Shown here one piece after another: positions 43,801-52,188 of a stretch of 64,000 nt of DNA. A model generated the notes under the pieces. The model ran no database searches and was not told the DNA's origin. It saw only the letters and a program-made list of their open reading frames with translations. How positions within the stretch are numbered: position 1 is the stretch's first letter; every line of letters begins with the position of its first letter. The translations under genes were made by a program, and so were the position numbers. Origin of the DNA: Kribbella sindirgiensis. GTDB taxonomy: Bacteria > Actinomycetota > Actinomycetes > Propionibacteriales > Kribbellaceae. The DNA lies in the NCBI RefSeq assembly GCF_004331435.1, contig NZ_SJKA01000001.1, forward strand, positions 682,001 through 746,000, in the 5' to 3' direction.

Positions 43801-44461
43801 GTACGGCGACCTGCACGCCGGAGCCTTCGTGCCCGGCCTTCCAGGCGTCCGGCGCGCCGATCTGCGGGACGCTCTTGTCGAGCACCGGACGGACCTTGCC
43901 GTCCAGCCAGATCTTGGTCACGCCGCTGTTCAGCGAGCGGGCGCCGGCACCCGGATTCAGCGATCTCCACAGCTCTGGCAGCTGGTCATTCGCCGCGGTC
44001 AGGGCGCGACCGCCGATCGACGGGAGCTGTCGCGTCGTCGTCGTACCGGCGAGGTTCTGCGCGGTCCGGGCGCCGGGGGTGTCCTTCACGATCAGCGGGA
44101 GGCTCGCGGCCTCGCCGTACCCGTCGGCGATCAGCTCGTCGACGTCGAACAGGTCCACGTCCAGGACGCCGTTCGCGACGAACGGTACGGCGTCGCTCGG
44201 CAGCACGCGGAGTCCGCCGTCGGCCTCGATCGTGTGGAACGAGACGCCTTCGCGGCCGGCCGCCGGGCGGACGGTGGCGGCCTTCTTGCCGGCACCGGCG
44301 TCGGTCAGTTCGACGACGTCACCGGTGATCAGCGTGACCGAGGACGACTTGATCACGGTGGATCCGGTCGGAGGGGCCGCGGCGGACGGGATCACCGTCG
44401 CCGCGCCGAGAGCAAGTACCGCCGCGGTGGTGAGCGCGGCGGCACGTCGGGGGGAGGACAT
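40859..44461 (-). CDS. Secreted S8 family serine protease (subtilase), large
   Basis: A 1,200-aa exported subtilisin-like protease. A signal peptide (residues 1-~28) and propeptide precede the catalytic domain (about 195-475): Asp222 in VAVLDTGVD, His255 in GHGTHVA, Asn351 in VAAGNEG and Ser430 in GTSMATPHVAG. The ~720-residue C-terminal part contains beta-sandwich regions and a PA-like segment (EDEQIKAAAAAGAAAVILVRP, about 640). Start: the ATG at 44459-44461 (MSSPRRAAAL) has AAGGAG 10 nt upstream, better than the ATG 9 nt before it. It probably degrades extracellular protein. Confidence 0.92.
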   Translation of the reverse strand: MSSPRRAAALTTAAVLALGAATVIPSAAAPPTGSTVIKSSSVTLITGDVVELTDAGAGKKAATVRPAAGREGVSFHTIEADGGLRVLPSDAVPFVANGVLDVDLFDVDELIADGYGEAASLPLIVKDTPGARTAQNLAGTTTTRQLPSIGGRALTAANDQLPELWRSLNPGAGARSLNSGVTKIWLDGKVRPVLDKSVPQIGAPDAWKAGHEGSGVQVAVLDTGVDATHPDLDGKVKQSQDFSGSPTGTEDHFGHGTHVAATIAGTGAGAGGTRKGVAPKADLLVGKVLGDDGYGYDSWIIAGMEWAASEGAKVVNMSLGGEATDGTDPLSQAVNDITAQTGTLFVVAAGNEGQDETVGTPGAAASALTVGAVDREDKLADFSSRGPRLGDAGLKPEITAPGVGIIAARATGTDMGDPVDELYTAASGTSMATPHVAGAAALLAQQHPDWKADQLKNALVSTAKTQAQQTVYQQGAGRVDLTRAVAQKVTASGVADFGVQTAEAGTRTITYRNDSGSPVTLNLSVQVTNLDDKQPETDGFGLPATVTVPANGTADVPLTLDPAKLGRGQYSGWIVATGPDGVITHTAVGALRSGPKHKVTLRAVGLDGQPTGVPVISLFGDNSRSDVLAWIPNGATYTAEVEEGTYLLHSLVENNDPQNEQVSLFTDPNIVVSKDSEIVIDARKAVPIKIETPKPSEQQAVLSYYVHREYGNGRSISHGVMHFSTVQQVNVTPTKPVKDGSFEFSSRWQLVAPLVQASIPGVSGPLDINLLHRSPSYEGKKRFRLVTSLEDAKGALVVLDSDDEDEQIKAAAAAGAAAVILVRPADWGAWTVWRPVGDREPIPAMVTTFKDGQKLVDRVRRGKATIDLTLTTSSPYLYDVQQVSTGFIPAQIVYRVTAANSARITTRYADNGGFNWAKEQRFGWRPWQEYSWNDSQRFVETPKVREEWVTSGDSLWQHRVSHLYTWDTMNPLGSGMTSVPRSYRSGSSDETWFGPVVRPAAAPGIQSTRTGDRLSLRIPSFVDAGGHYTIGEATKDSATLSRNGQVVAELPDAWEDVITSSDNAAYKLDLSTERIDEEGEWNWGTRTETSWEFRSAKQADDKATPLALQQVAYTVPVDLTGRVSARTHVVGFESPRASSLQAWSSFDEGKTWQRLVVIGALGHFLAVVPNAHDTVSLKVAATGPNGSKITQTVIRAYGVK

Positions 44462-44609
44462 AGGCGGCATTCTCCTTCGAGAGGTTTGGGGCAGGCACAC
44501 CTCTTCTTCCGACCGAGTTTGCAATCACGTCACAGGAATCCGCCCTGTCCATCACTGCCGTCCCTGCGACATGGCGCAACCACGCCATGAACCTGGCACC
44601 ATCTGAGGC

Positions 44610-45430
44610 ATGAGCGCGAAGGCGGTACGCAGGTGGGGATGGCTCGGAACCTTCGTGATCGGCGGCGCGCTGTACCTCGCCGTCCTGGCCGTGCTGACCG
44701 ACACCGGGAACCCGAATCTCTTCCCGACGATGATCCTGCTCGGCGCGCTCGTCGTCCCGCTGACCTTCGTGACGTTCGCCGCCGGGCGGTCCGGGCGCTG
44801 GCTGATCGACGGGCCGACGCTGGGCGGTTGCCTGCTGTTCGGCGGGGTGGTCGGGGTGGTCGTCGCGGGCCTGCTCGAGTACGACGCGATGCGGCGGCTC
44901 GGGACGTTGCCGATGGTCGGGGTGGGGCTGATCGAGGAGGCGGCCAAGCTCGTCGTACCGGCGATCCTCGTGGTGTTCTTCGGGCACCGGTACCGGACGT
45001 CGATCGGGCGCGGGATCGTCATCGGGGTCGCGGTCGGCACCGGGTTCGCCGTCCTGGAGACGATGGGCTACGCGTTCGTCGCGCTGCTGCAGTCCGACGG
45101 GAACGTCGGCGCGGCCGAGCAGACCCTGTTCATCCGCGGCCTGCTCTCCCCGGCCGGTCACGCGGCCTGGGCTGTGCCATTCGCAAACCCACCCCACCAG
45201 CCCGATCTGGCCTGACCTGCTGGGGTCTGTGGCGGTTCGTTCTCGAGCCGACGGGCAAACGGTTCGCCGGCTTCCTCGGCATGTACGCGCTGGCCGTCGC
45301 TCTGCACTCCACCTGGGACGGTATCGGCGGCCGCATCACGTACGCCGTCGTCGGAGCGATCTCGATCGGCCTGCTGCTCTACGGCCTCAAGCGCGCGCAG
45401 CGGTCGGACAATGTCGTCGTACCGGCCTGA
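44610..45430 (+). pseudogene. prsW: PrsW family intramembrane metalloprotease, disrupted by an internal frameshift
   Basis: The intact first part (201 codons) shows PrsW motifs: GVGLIEEAAKLVVP (motif 1), GTGFAVLETMGYAF (motif 2) and LSPAGHAAW (motif 3). After W at 45168-45170 the frame runs through 38 unexpected bases (45171-45208) to a stop at 45213-45215. The expected continuation (GLTCWGLWRF..., then AVALHSTWDG with the motif-4 His) resumes at 45209 in another frame and ends at 45430. Removing the 38 nt joins them in frame. The truncated product lacks the motif-4 His and the last helices, so it should be inactive unless the sequence is wrong. Confidence 0.8.
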
Positions 45431-45435
45431 CGAAA

Positions 45436-46893
45436 TCAGCCGAGGCGGGTCCAGGTCGGGCCGTCGGCGGTGTCGGTGACCTGAATGCCCAGCTCGGTCA
45501 GCTCCGCACGAAGCGCGTCGGCGCGGGCCCAATCGCGCGCGACCCGAGCCGCCTCGCGGTCCGCGACCAGCTGCTCGACTGCGGCCTCATCCACCTCTGG
45601 TAGATCAGATGCCTGCTCGAGGTCCGCCGGTGTGAGCTGACCGAACGGCAGCCCGAGTACGGCGGCACACGCGGCGACAACGGCTCGCTGCCCCGCTTCG
45701 GACAGCGTCTGATCACGCAGCGAGTCCTGCAGCAACGCGAGGACGCGCGGTGTGTTGAGGTCGGCGCTGATCGCGTCGTCGATCTGGTCGATCACCGCGA
45801 CAGCCGCGGCATCGTCACCGGCCGCCGCGCGGGCCTCGTCCGCGGTGGTCACCAGCGGCAGCTCGCCGAGTGCCGACGTACGGCGGACCAGCCGGCGCAG
45901 CGTGGACTGGGCGCTGTCGAGTCCGGCCAGGGTGAACTCCAGCTGCGCACGGTAGTGACCGCCGAGCAGGAAGAGCCGGTACGCGAGCGGATGGAACCCC
46001 TGCTTCGCCAGATCGCTGACGGTCAAGATGTGCCCCGAAGACTTCGAGATCTTCGCCGACCCGAGCTGCAGGAACTCGTTGTGCAGCCAGAACTTGACCC
46101 ACGGCTGCCCGTCACCGAGGTACGCCTCGCTCTGCGCGATCTCGTTGACGTGGTGCAACTGCCGGTGGTCCACCCCGCCGGTGTGGATGTCGAAGTGCTC
46201 ACCGAGCAGCAGCATGCTCATCACCGAGCACTCCAGGTGCCAGCCCGGTGCTCCCCAACCCCACGGCGAGTTCCAGCGCATCGCCCGCAGCTGCCCCGGA
46301 GCCTCCGCCCGCCACAGCGCGAAGTCGGTCTTGGCCTGCCGCCCGGGGACCTCCTCGACGCGGGCGCCCTCGAGCTGACCGCTCACGTCGATCAGTCCGA
46401 GCTGCCCGTACGTCGGGTCCTTCGACGTGTCGAAGTACAGCCCGGACTCGATCTCGTACGTGAAGCCGCGCTCGACCAGGCGCTCGGCGAACGCGATCAT
46501 CTGCTCGACGTACTGCGTGGCGCGCGGATAGTGGTGAGCGGGCAGGATGTTCAGCGAGGCCAGGTCCGTGAAGAACGCCTCGGTGTACATCGCCGCGATC
46601 TCCTCGACCGAACGGCGTTCCCGGGCGGCCGCGACCTCGAGCTTGTCCTCGCCGAGCTCGGCCTCCGCGACCGCGTGGCCGACGTCGGTGATGTTGATGA
46701 CGTGCTCGACCCGCAGGCCTTTCCAGAGCAGAGCCCGGCGCAGGGTGTCCGCGAACGTGTACGCGCGCAGGTTGCCGATGTGCGCGTAGCTGTAGACCGT
46801 CGGCCCACAGCTGTACAGCCGCACGACACCGTCCGTGGCCGGCGTGAAGTCCTCCACGCGGCGTCCGAGCGAGTTGAAGAGCCGCAAGGTCAC
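45436..46893 (-). CDS. cysS: Cysteinyl-tRNA synthetase
   Basis: A 485-aa class I aminoacyl-tRNA synthetase that charges tRNA-Cys. The zinc Cys29 lies in SCGPTVYSYAHIGNLR, which includes the HIGN version of the HIGH motif. WHLECS, HTGGVDHRQLHHVNEIAQ (zinc and substrate contacts) and KISKSSGH (KMSKS) are present, with a C-terminal anticodon-binding helical domain. No MshC-type adenylation motif (HMGHA) is seen. The GTG at 46891-46893 (VTLRLFNSLG) fits the family start; a longer ATG start at 46947 is possible because there is no clear Shine-Dalgarno. It may be a second CysS copy. Confidence 0.9.
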   Translation of the reverse strand: MTLRLFNSLGRRVEDFTPATDGVVRLYSCGPTVYSYAHIGNLRAYTFADTLRRALLWKGLRVEHVINITDVGHAVAEAELGEDKLEVAAARERRSVEEIAAMYTEAFFTDLASLNILPAHHYPRATQYVEQMIAFAERLVERGFTYEIESGLYFDTSKDPTYGQLGLIDVSGQLEGARVEEVPGRQAKTDFALWRAEAPGQLRAMRWNSPWGWGAPGWHLECSVMSMLLLGEHFDIHTGGVDHRQLHHVNEIAQSEAYLGDGQPWVKFWLHNEFLQLGSAKISKSSGHILTVSDLAKQGFHPLAYRLFLLGGHYRAQLEFTLAGLDSAQSTLRRLVRRTSALGELPLVTTADEARAAAGDDAAAVAVIDQIDDAISADLNTPRVLALLQDSLRDQTLSEAGQRAVVAACAAVLGLPFGQLTPADLEQASDLPEVDEAAVEQLVADREAARVARDWARADALRAELTELGIQVTDTADGPTWTRLG

Positions 46894-47228
46894 CCGCTGG
46901 ATGCTACCGGTCTGGAGAGTGAGATGGCGTCCGCGAGGCATGGACAACGCGTGCTGGAATGAGTACGGTCCGTAAACGGCGTCCGCACCACGCCGACCTC
47001 GACGGTGAGGTGCTGCCCGCCAGTAGCGCCTCGCTGGTGTGTGGGCAGAGCGGGCTGCGGCTGTGCGCTTCGGCCTGATGGGGGCCCATTCACCCAGGTG
47101 GGGTGGTGAACGGCACTCACTCGTTCACCGCCCCACCGGTTCAACTCTTCACCTGCAGTTTGTTAGGTGGCCCGGCAACCGGGGCAGACTGACCTGCGTC
47201 CGGTCCCCAACCGCCCCTGGGAGTAGCC
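46894..47228. other. 335-nt divergent intergenic region, hairpin at 47097-47137
   Basis: No convincing gene lies between cysS (-) and the endonuclease gene (+). Its main structure is a hairpin with arms GGTGGGGTGGTGAACG (47097-47112) and complement (47122-47137), matching at 15 of 16 positions plus a wobble. A 39-codon frame (46959-47078) is present but has no good ribosome site. The hairpin lies 92 nt before the endonuclease start and could regulate it. Confidence 0.5.
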
Positions 47229-48347
47229 GTGTCCCGACTCTTCCGTCCGGCGCTGCTCGTCACCGCCGTTCTCGCACTGCTCGGCTTCGGCATTACGCCG
47301 TCGAACGCCGCCACCTCGATCACGGTCGCCACGGCGATCGGCCGCCAAGACGGTTCGACCGCATCCGTCACCGGGTACGTCGTCGGCCAGCCGACCGCGA
47401 CCACCACGGTTGTCCGCAGCAACTTCCCGAACGACTACGCGCTGGCACTCGCCGACTCGGCGTCCCAGACCAGTACGTCGGCGATGCTCTACGTGCAGAT
47501 CCCGACCGCGTTCCGCGCGTCGTACGGACTGCAGAGCAACCCGAGCCTGCTCGGCAAGCAGATCACTGTCACCGGCACGCTGACGGCGTACTTCTCGCAC
47601 CCCGGCCTGAAGAACGCGACCGCCTTCACCGGCGGCGGCGGCACGGACCCGGGGCCGGATCCGGGTGACTACTACGCCGGCGCCGAGGGCAAGACCGGCG
47701 CGGCGCTGAAGTCCGCGCTGCACACGATCATCTCGAGCCAGACCAAGCTCAGCTACGACCAGGTCTGGGACGCGCTGAAGGTCACCGACCAGGACCCGAG
47801 CAACAGCAGCAACGTCATCGAGATCTACTCCGGCCGCTCGATCAGCAAGACCCTCAACGGCGGCGACGCCGACGACTGGAACCGTGAACACGTCTGGGCG
47901 AAATCGCACGGCGACTTCGGCACCGCGACCGGCCCGGGCACCGACATCCACCACCTCCGCCCCGAGGACGTGACGGTGAACTCGGCCCGCGGCAACCTCG
48001 ACTTCGACAACGGCGGTACGGCGGTCGCCCAGTGCTCCGGCTGTACGGCGGACTCGGACTCGTTCGCGCCCCGGGCAGCGGTCCGCGGTGACGTGGCCCG
48101 GATGATCTTCTACATGGCCGTGCGCTACGAGGGCGACGACGGGTTCGCGAACCTCGAGCTGAACAACTCGGTCGGCAACGGCACCGCGCCGTACATCGGC
48201 AAGCTCACGGTGCTGAAGGCCTGGGCCGCGGCCGACCCGCCGGACGCGTTCGAGAAGAACCGCAACGAGGTCATCTACAGCCAGTTCCAGCACAACCGGA
48301 ACCCGTTCATCGACCACCCGGAGTGGATCGCGTCGATCTGGCCGTAA
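47229..48347 (+). CDS. Secreted endonuclease I (EndA/NucM-type) with N-terminal OB-like domain
   Basis: A 372-aa exported nuclease. The signal peptide covers residues 1-27 (ends NAA). An OB-fold-like domain of DUF6359/YhcR type follows (residues ~30-135, ATAIGRQDGSTASVTGYVVG). A Gly/Pro linker (GGGGTDPGPDPGD) leads to the endonuclease I domain, with DWNREHVWAKSHG (catalytic His), DIHHLRPEDVTVN and GNLDFDN metal-binding parts. It degrades extracellular DNA for nutrients or phosphate. The start is GTG 47229. Confidence 0.92.
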   Translation: MSRLFRPALLVTAVLALLGFGITPSNAATSITVATAIGRQDGSTASVTGYVVGQPTATTTVVRSNFPNDYALALADSASQTSTSAMLYVQIPTAFRASYGLQSNPSLLGKQITVTGTLTAYFSHPGLKNATAFTGGGGTDPGPDPGDYYAGAEGKTGAALKSALHTIISSQTKLSYDQVWDALKVTDQDPSNSSNVIEIYSGRSISKTLNGGDADDWNREHVWAKSHGDFGTATGPGTDIHHLRPEDVTVNSARGNLDFDNGGTAVAQCSGCTADSDSFAPRAAVRGDVARMIFYMAVRYEGDDGFANLELNNSVGNGTAPYIGKLTVLKAWAAADPPDAFEKNRNEVIYSQFQHNRNPFIDHPEWIASIWP

Positions 48348-48362
48348 GAGGGCCTCGGAGGC

Positions 48363-50969
48363 TCAGCGGTTCTGCTGCACGTCCTGTTTGGCGCCGAGGG
48401 CGGGCCGGTGTTCTCCGGCCCGCCCTCCGGTCGTCGTGAGCTGCGCGTGCGGCCTGGCCGGTGCGGCGATGCCGGACAGTGCGGTGGCTGTGCCGAGCCG
48501 GGTCTGTACCCAGTCCTGGAAGCCTGGGTCGGTGACGTGGATCCGGAAGTCGGTCCGGGTCAGCAGGCCACGGGAGATCAGTGCCTTGGACGCGTCGTCG
48601 AGGTCCCAGCGATCCGGGCCCGCGGTCCGGGTCGGGATGGGCACCCCATGGGAACCGTGCGCCGCGGTTTTCGCGAGCAACGCCATCTCGTGGTTCGAGC
48701 AGTTTCTCCAGGCAGCGGCGTACAGCGACTGGGACCGGGTGTTCAGCCGGGAGGCCGCGGTCGCGGCGACCTCGGCGGTGATGGTGTTCTCGCCGGGCGG
48801 AACGAGCTCGAGGGCCGCGCCGGCGAGCATCCGCAACCTGCTCGGGTGACCTTGGGCGTCCTCCATCAGCTTGTCCACAGCACCCGGCTCGCACTGGTAA
48901 CCGGCCTTGGCCAGCGGCGTGACGAGTGCCTTGCGCATCTCGGCGGCGTTCATCGGCACCAGTGCGCGGACGTCGAGCTTCAGCTCGGTCTCCGTCCCGG
49001 AGGCGCCACCTGAGGCCGACAGCAGCCGGGACTCCATCTGGTTGCCGCCCGCCGCGATCAGGAACGCCGGTTTCCGGTTCTCGTGCAGGGTGGCCGACAG
49101 CCCGACCAGGGCGACCAGGTCGTCGCGCGACGCGCCGTCGCGCGACGCGGCGTCCAGGTTGTCGACCATCAGCACGATCGGCTCGCGCCGCGGCCCGGCC
49201 ATCTTGCCGAGCTGCTCGCCGAGCTCACTCAAGGTCCGGCCGACCGAGTCCTTCGTGACGCCTTCCCAGGCCGTGTGGACGCCGATCTTCGGTCCGGGCG
49301 CGAGGCCGGCCCGGATCTGCGCGGTGTTCATCGAGTTCTTGGTCCGGACCGCCATCCGGTTCAGGATCTCTTTCAGTTCCTTGACCTGGTCGGCCGGGTA
49401 CCGCCGCTTGAAGGTGTCCATCTCGTCCTGGACGGCGCGAATGATCCTGGCCTCCACCGACTCGCGTCGGGAGGCGCTGAACCGGATCGTGATCCAGCCC
49501 TCCTGGTCGGCCAGCGCCTTGGCCCGGTTCAGCTCCTGGCTGGTGCCGATGCCGGGAGGTCCGGTGAACAACACCGTGGTGCCGATCGGGAGTCGCTGGT
49601 CCAGTGAGATCGGCCGGCCGTCCTTGTCCTTGCGGTCGATCGGCTCGACGAGCTGATCGGACGTGCCGAACACCTTGGTGACCGCGGCCCGGTCCCCCGC
49701 AAGGTGGACCGGTGCCAGGTTGGCGGCCGGCCGGCCGACTTCCGGCCCGTGGGGCGGTGCCGGTGTCTGGTCGAGGTGCTGGTTGAGCCAGTCCCGGAAT
49801 CCCTTGTCGGGGATCGTCACGAGTTGGCCGTCGTGCTCCCGGAGCATTCCGCGGGCGACCAGCTCCTGGCGCGCCTTGTCGACCTGCTGCCACTGGTCCG
49901 ACTGGTCCGTACGGGTCTCGGCCGGCATGTACAGGCCGTTCGTCCCCTGCGCCGCGACCTTGGCGAGCAGATCCTTCTGGGCGTGGGTGGTCTCCGGCTG
50001 GTCCCACCTGCTCTGGTAGCTGTGTTCCGAGTCCCTCCAGACCCTGGCTGTCGCGGCTTCCGCAGCCGCCGCCGTGATCCCGCGCTCCGGGTCCCGCATC
50101 GCGACAGCGGCCAGCGCGAACTTCCGCAACTGGCTCGGGTTGCCGTTGGCGGCGCGGACCAGGACGTCGATCCCGGCGTACTCGTACGGGATCTGCTCGT
50201 CGTCGAGCGGCTCGGTCAGGGACACGGCCAGGTCCTCGTCGGACAGCGGCTCGAGCTCGCGGACACTGAACTGGTTGGTGATCGTGGTGGCGATACCGGA
50301 CATCCGCCGGGACGCGTGCATCAGCGAACTCGTCGACTTGGTGCCGCCGGCGATGACCAGCCAGACCGGGCGATCCATTTCCTCGAGATGGATCGCGAGG
50401 TCGTTCACGCCCGCCTGGTCGTGCTCCGACGCCGCGTCGATCTTGTCGATCAGCAGCAGGATCGGCTCGTTCTCGTGGCCGGCGATCCGGCCGAGCTCGT
50501 CGGCGAAATCGTTCAGCGTGGTGCCGAGCTTGTCGTGTGCGGTGGTGTCCTTCTCGTGCTTACCGACGAACTCGACCGGGACCGGGCCGCCCCCGAGCCG
50601 CGCTTCCCAGCCCCACCGGGTGTTGCGGCCGCTCGCGGTCAGGTCGCGGACCGTCTTGCTGAGGTCGCGGACCTGGCGCTTGCCGAACCTGTCCCGCAGG
50701 TCGTCGAGCTTCTGCCGGAACGCGGTGGTCAGGTGGTGCTCGAGCGGGATGTTCTCGGACGCGGTCACCCGGATCGTGGTCCAGCCGTGGACCTCGGCCA
50801 GATCTTCCACCCGGTTGAGTTCGGTGGTCTTGCCCATACCGGGCGCGCCCTGGAAGAGGATCGCCTTGCTCTCCGGAAGTACGCCGCTCAACGAGAGCGG
50901 TGCACCGAGCTGGTCCCTGCGCGTGATCAGGTACGCCGGGTGCCCGTCTGCTCCGAAGACCTGGCTCAT
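48363..50969 (-). CDS. Large tandem-duplicated STAND-like NTPase, unknown function
   Basis: An 868-aa soluble protein built of two homologous modules of about 430 residues. Module 1 has Walker A GAPGMGKT (41-48) and Walker B ILLLID (Asp175). Module 2 has GPPGIGTS (470-477), where the Walker A Lys is replaced, and VLMVD (Asp603). After each NTPase domain a helical region and a winged-helix end follow: GFRDWLNQHL (~390-399) and GFQDWVQTRL near the end. Modules share ELNRA/V, HGWTTIRVTA/GWITIRFSA, and GGT/GGN sensor segments. There are no membrane or signal segments. STAND-type ATPases act as switches in signalling or defence; the exact role is unknown. Encoded alone, convergent on the endonuclease gene. 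Confidence 0.8.
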   Translation of the reverse strand: MSQVFGADGHPAYLITRRDQLGAPLSLSGVLPESKAILFQGAPGMGKTTELNRVEDLAEVHGWTTIRVTASENIPLEHHLTTAFRQKLDDLRDRFGKRQVRDLSKTVRDLTASGRNTRWGWEARLGGGPVPVEFVGKHEKDTTAHDKLGTTLNDFADELGRIAGHENEPILLLIDKIDAASEHDQAGVNDLAIHLEEMDRPVWLVIAGGTKSTSSLMHASRRMSGIATTITNQFSVRELEPLSDEDLAVSLTEPLDDEQIPYEYAGIDVLVRAANGNPSQLRKFALAAVAMRDPERGITAAAAEAATARVWRDSEHSYQSRWDQPETTHAQKDLLAKVAAQGTNGLYMPAETRTDQSDQWQQVDKARQELVARGMLREHDGQLVTIPDKGFRDWLNQHLDQTPAPPHGPEVGRPAANLAPVHLAGDRAAVTKVFGTSDQLVEPIDRKDKDGRPISLDQRLPIGTTVLFTGPPGIGTSQELNRAKALADQEGWITIRFSASRRESVEARIIRAVQDEMDTFKRRYPADQVKELKEILNRMAVRTKNSMNTAQIRAGLAPGPKIGVHTAWEGVTKDSVGRTLSELGEQLGKMAGPRREPIVLMVDNLDAASRDGASRDDLVALVGLSATLHENRKPAFLIAAGGNQMESRLLSASGGASGTETELKLDVRALVPMNAAEMRKALVTPLAKAGYQCEPGAVDKLMEDAQGHPSRLRMLAGAALELVPPGENTITAEVAATAASRLNTRSQSLYAAAWRNCSNHEMALLAKTAAHGSHGVPIPTRTAGPDRWDLDDASKALISRGLLTRTDFRIHVTDPGFQDWVQTRLGTATALSGIAAPARPHAQLTTTGGRAGEHRPALGAKQDVQQNR

Positions 50970-51150
50970 GGGGACAGCGTGCGGACCGTAGCCGTCGCCG
51001 ACACGGTCGGTGAGTTACTTACCGGTTAACAGTCGGCTCCCGGAAGTTGAACCACGGGCTCGTGGCAACCGGTCTACACACCGCGACCCGATCGCGCATA
51101 CCTGGGCCGAAATGCTTGGAAGCGGCCTGTACCGCTGTCACCCTCAGTGC

Positions 51151-52188
51151 ATGAGAATCGGACGAGTGCTCGCGGCGCTACTCGCCGTACCCCTGGCCGG
51201 CCTGCTGCCGGTCGGTTCTGCGCAGGCCGACCCGGATCCGGACCTGACGATCTCTCAGGTCGTCCTGGACCGCACCTCGGTCGCGGTCTCCGGGCTGAAC
51301 ACCTACCCGATCAACGTCACCGTCAAGGGCGGCTACTCCGGCGAGGACACCAGCGTCGTGCTGAACGTCGTCCTGAAGCGCACCGGCGGCACCGGACCGC
51401 GCGACAGCATCGTGTCCGCCGATCTCAAGCTGACCGCCGGGACGGTCCAGAACGGTACCTGGACCGGCCGGCTCAACGTCGCGTCCACCGCGAACGGCAC
51501 GTTCAAGGTGACCGGCGTGATGACCGGTCCGTACGGCGCTCCGGACCCGGGGACCCCGGTCGACCCGACGCCGTACTCGGGCCAGACGATCACGGTGAAG
51601 GGCACGAACCTGCCGAAGATCACCGCCTCGGTGAATCCGAAGGTGGTGCCGTGGGACAAGCCGTACTCGATCACCTGGGCGGTCACGAACACCGCGACCG
51701 GCAAGCCGTACGGCACCCAGATCCCGATCGGGCTCGGTGTCGACACGCCGTGCGCCGAGGGCGGCAGCCCGATGTACAAGACCGGGACGAACGGCCTGAT
51801 CACCAAGTCGTACACCGCGTACGACGGCGGCGCGATGAACTGCGCGCACATCTACGCCGACCCGTACTACATCGTCGGCCAGTGGCTGTTCGTCGCGCAC
51901 CCGGCGATCGTGTCGGCGGTCCCGTCGAAGACCAGTGCGCCGGTCGGGACCGTTGTCCCGGTCAACGGTTCGGTCTACCGCGTGGGTAGTTGCTCTGTGC
52001 ATCTGCAGCGGCTGTACGGCGCCTCGCAGTGGCGGACCGTCAGTTCGGCATCGGTGCGGCAGTCCGGGCGGTTCACGGTCAACGCGCAACCGTCGTACCA
52101 GGGCCTGATTCCGTACCGGGTCTACTTCCCGACCTGCTACAACATCGCCGCGGGCGTCAGCAAGACGTTCTACATCCGAGGAACCTGA
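51151..52188 (+). CDS. Secreted beta-sandwich protein, family copy 1
   Basis: A 345-aa exported protein with a signal peptide (residues 1-25, ending SAQA). Three regions recur in all four copies of this window's family. An N-terminal Ig-like part has VAVSGLNTYPINVTVKG. A middle block reads PKITASVNPKVVPWDKPYSI and is followed by TWAVTNTATGKPYG. The C-terminal block has APVGTVVPVNGSV, HLQRLYGASQWRTVSSASV and GRFTVNAQPSYQGLIPYRVY, then YIRGT. Cys pairs are conserved. The last block resembles the beta-sandwich repeats common at the ends of actinobacterial secreted proteins. Function unknown. Stop overlaps the next start (TGATG). Confidence 0.85.
   Translation: MRIGRVLAALLAVPLAGLLPVGSAQADPDPDLTISQVVLDRTSVAVSGLNTYPINVTVKGGYSGEDTSVVLNVVLKRTGGTGPRDSIVSADLKLTAGTVQNGTWTGRLNVASTANGTFKVTGVMTGPYGAPDPGTPVDPTPYSGQTITVKGTNLPKITASVNPKVVPWDKPYSITWAVTNTATGKPYGTQIPIGLGVDTPCAEGGSPMYKTGTNGLITKSYTAYDGGAMNCAHIYADPYYIVGQWLFVAHPAIVSAVPSKTSAPVGTVVPVNGSVYRVGSCSVHLQRLYGASQWRTVSSASVRQSGRFTVNAQPSYQGLIPYRVYFPTCYNIAAGVSKTFYIRGT

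Noticed and set aside
41078-44590. 1,170-codon open frame opposite the S8 protease gene
   Set aside because: Antisense of a gene with all catalytic motifs; no start signal and low-complexity Arg/Gly/Val composition.
46959-47078. 39-codon frame MSTVRKRRPHHADL... before the endonuclease gene
   Set aside because: No good ribosome site, random-looking composition and stops soon; not enough to call a gene or leader peptide.
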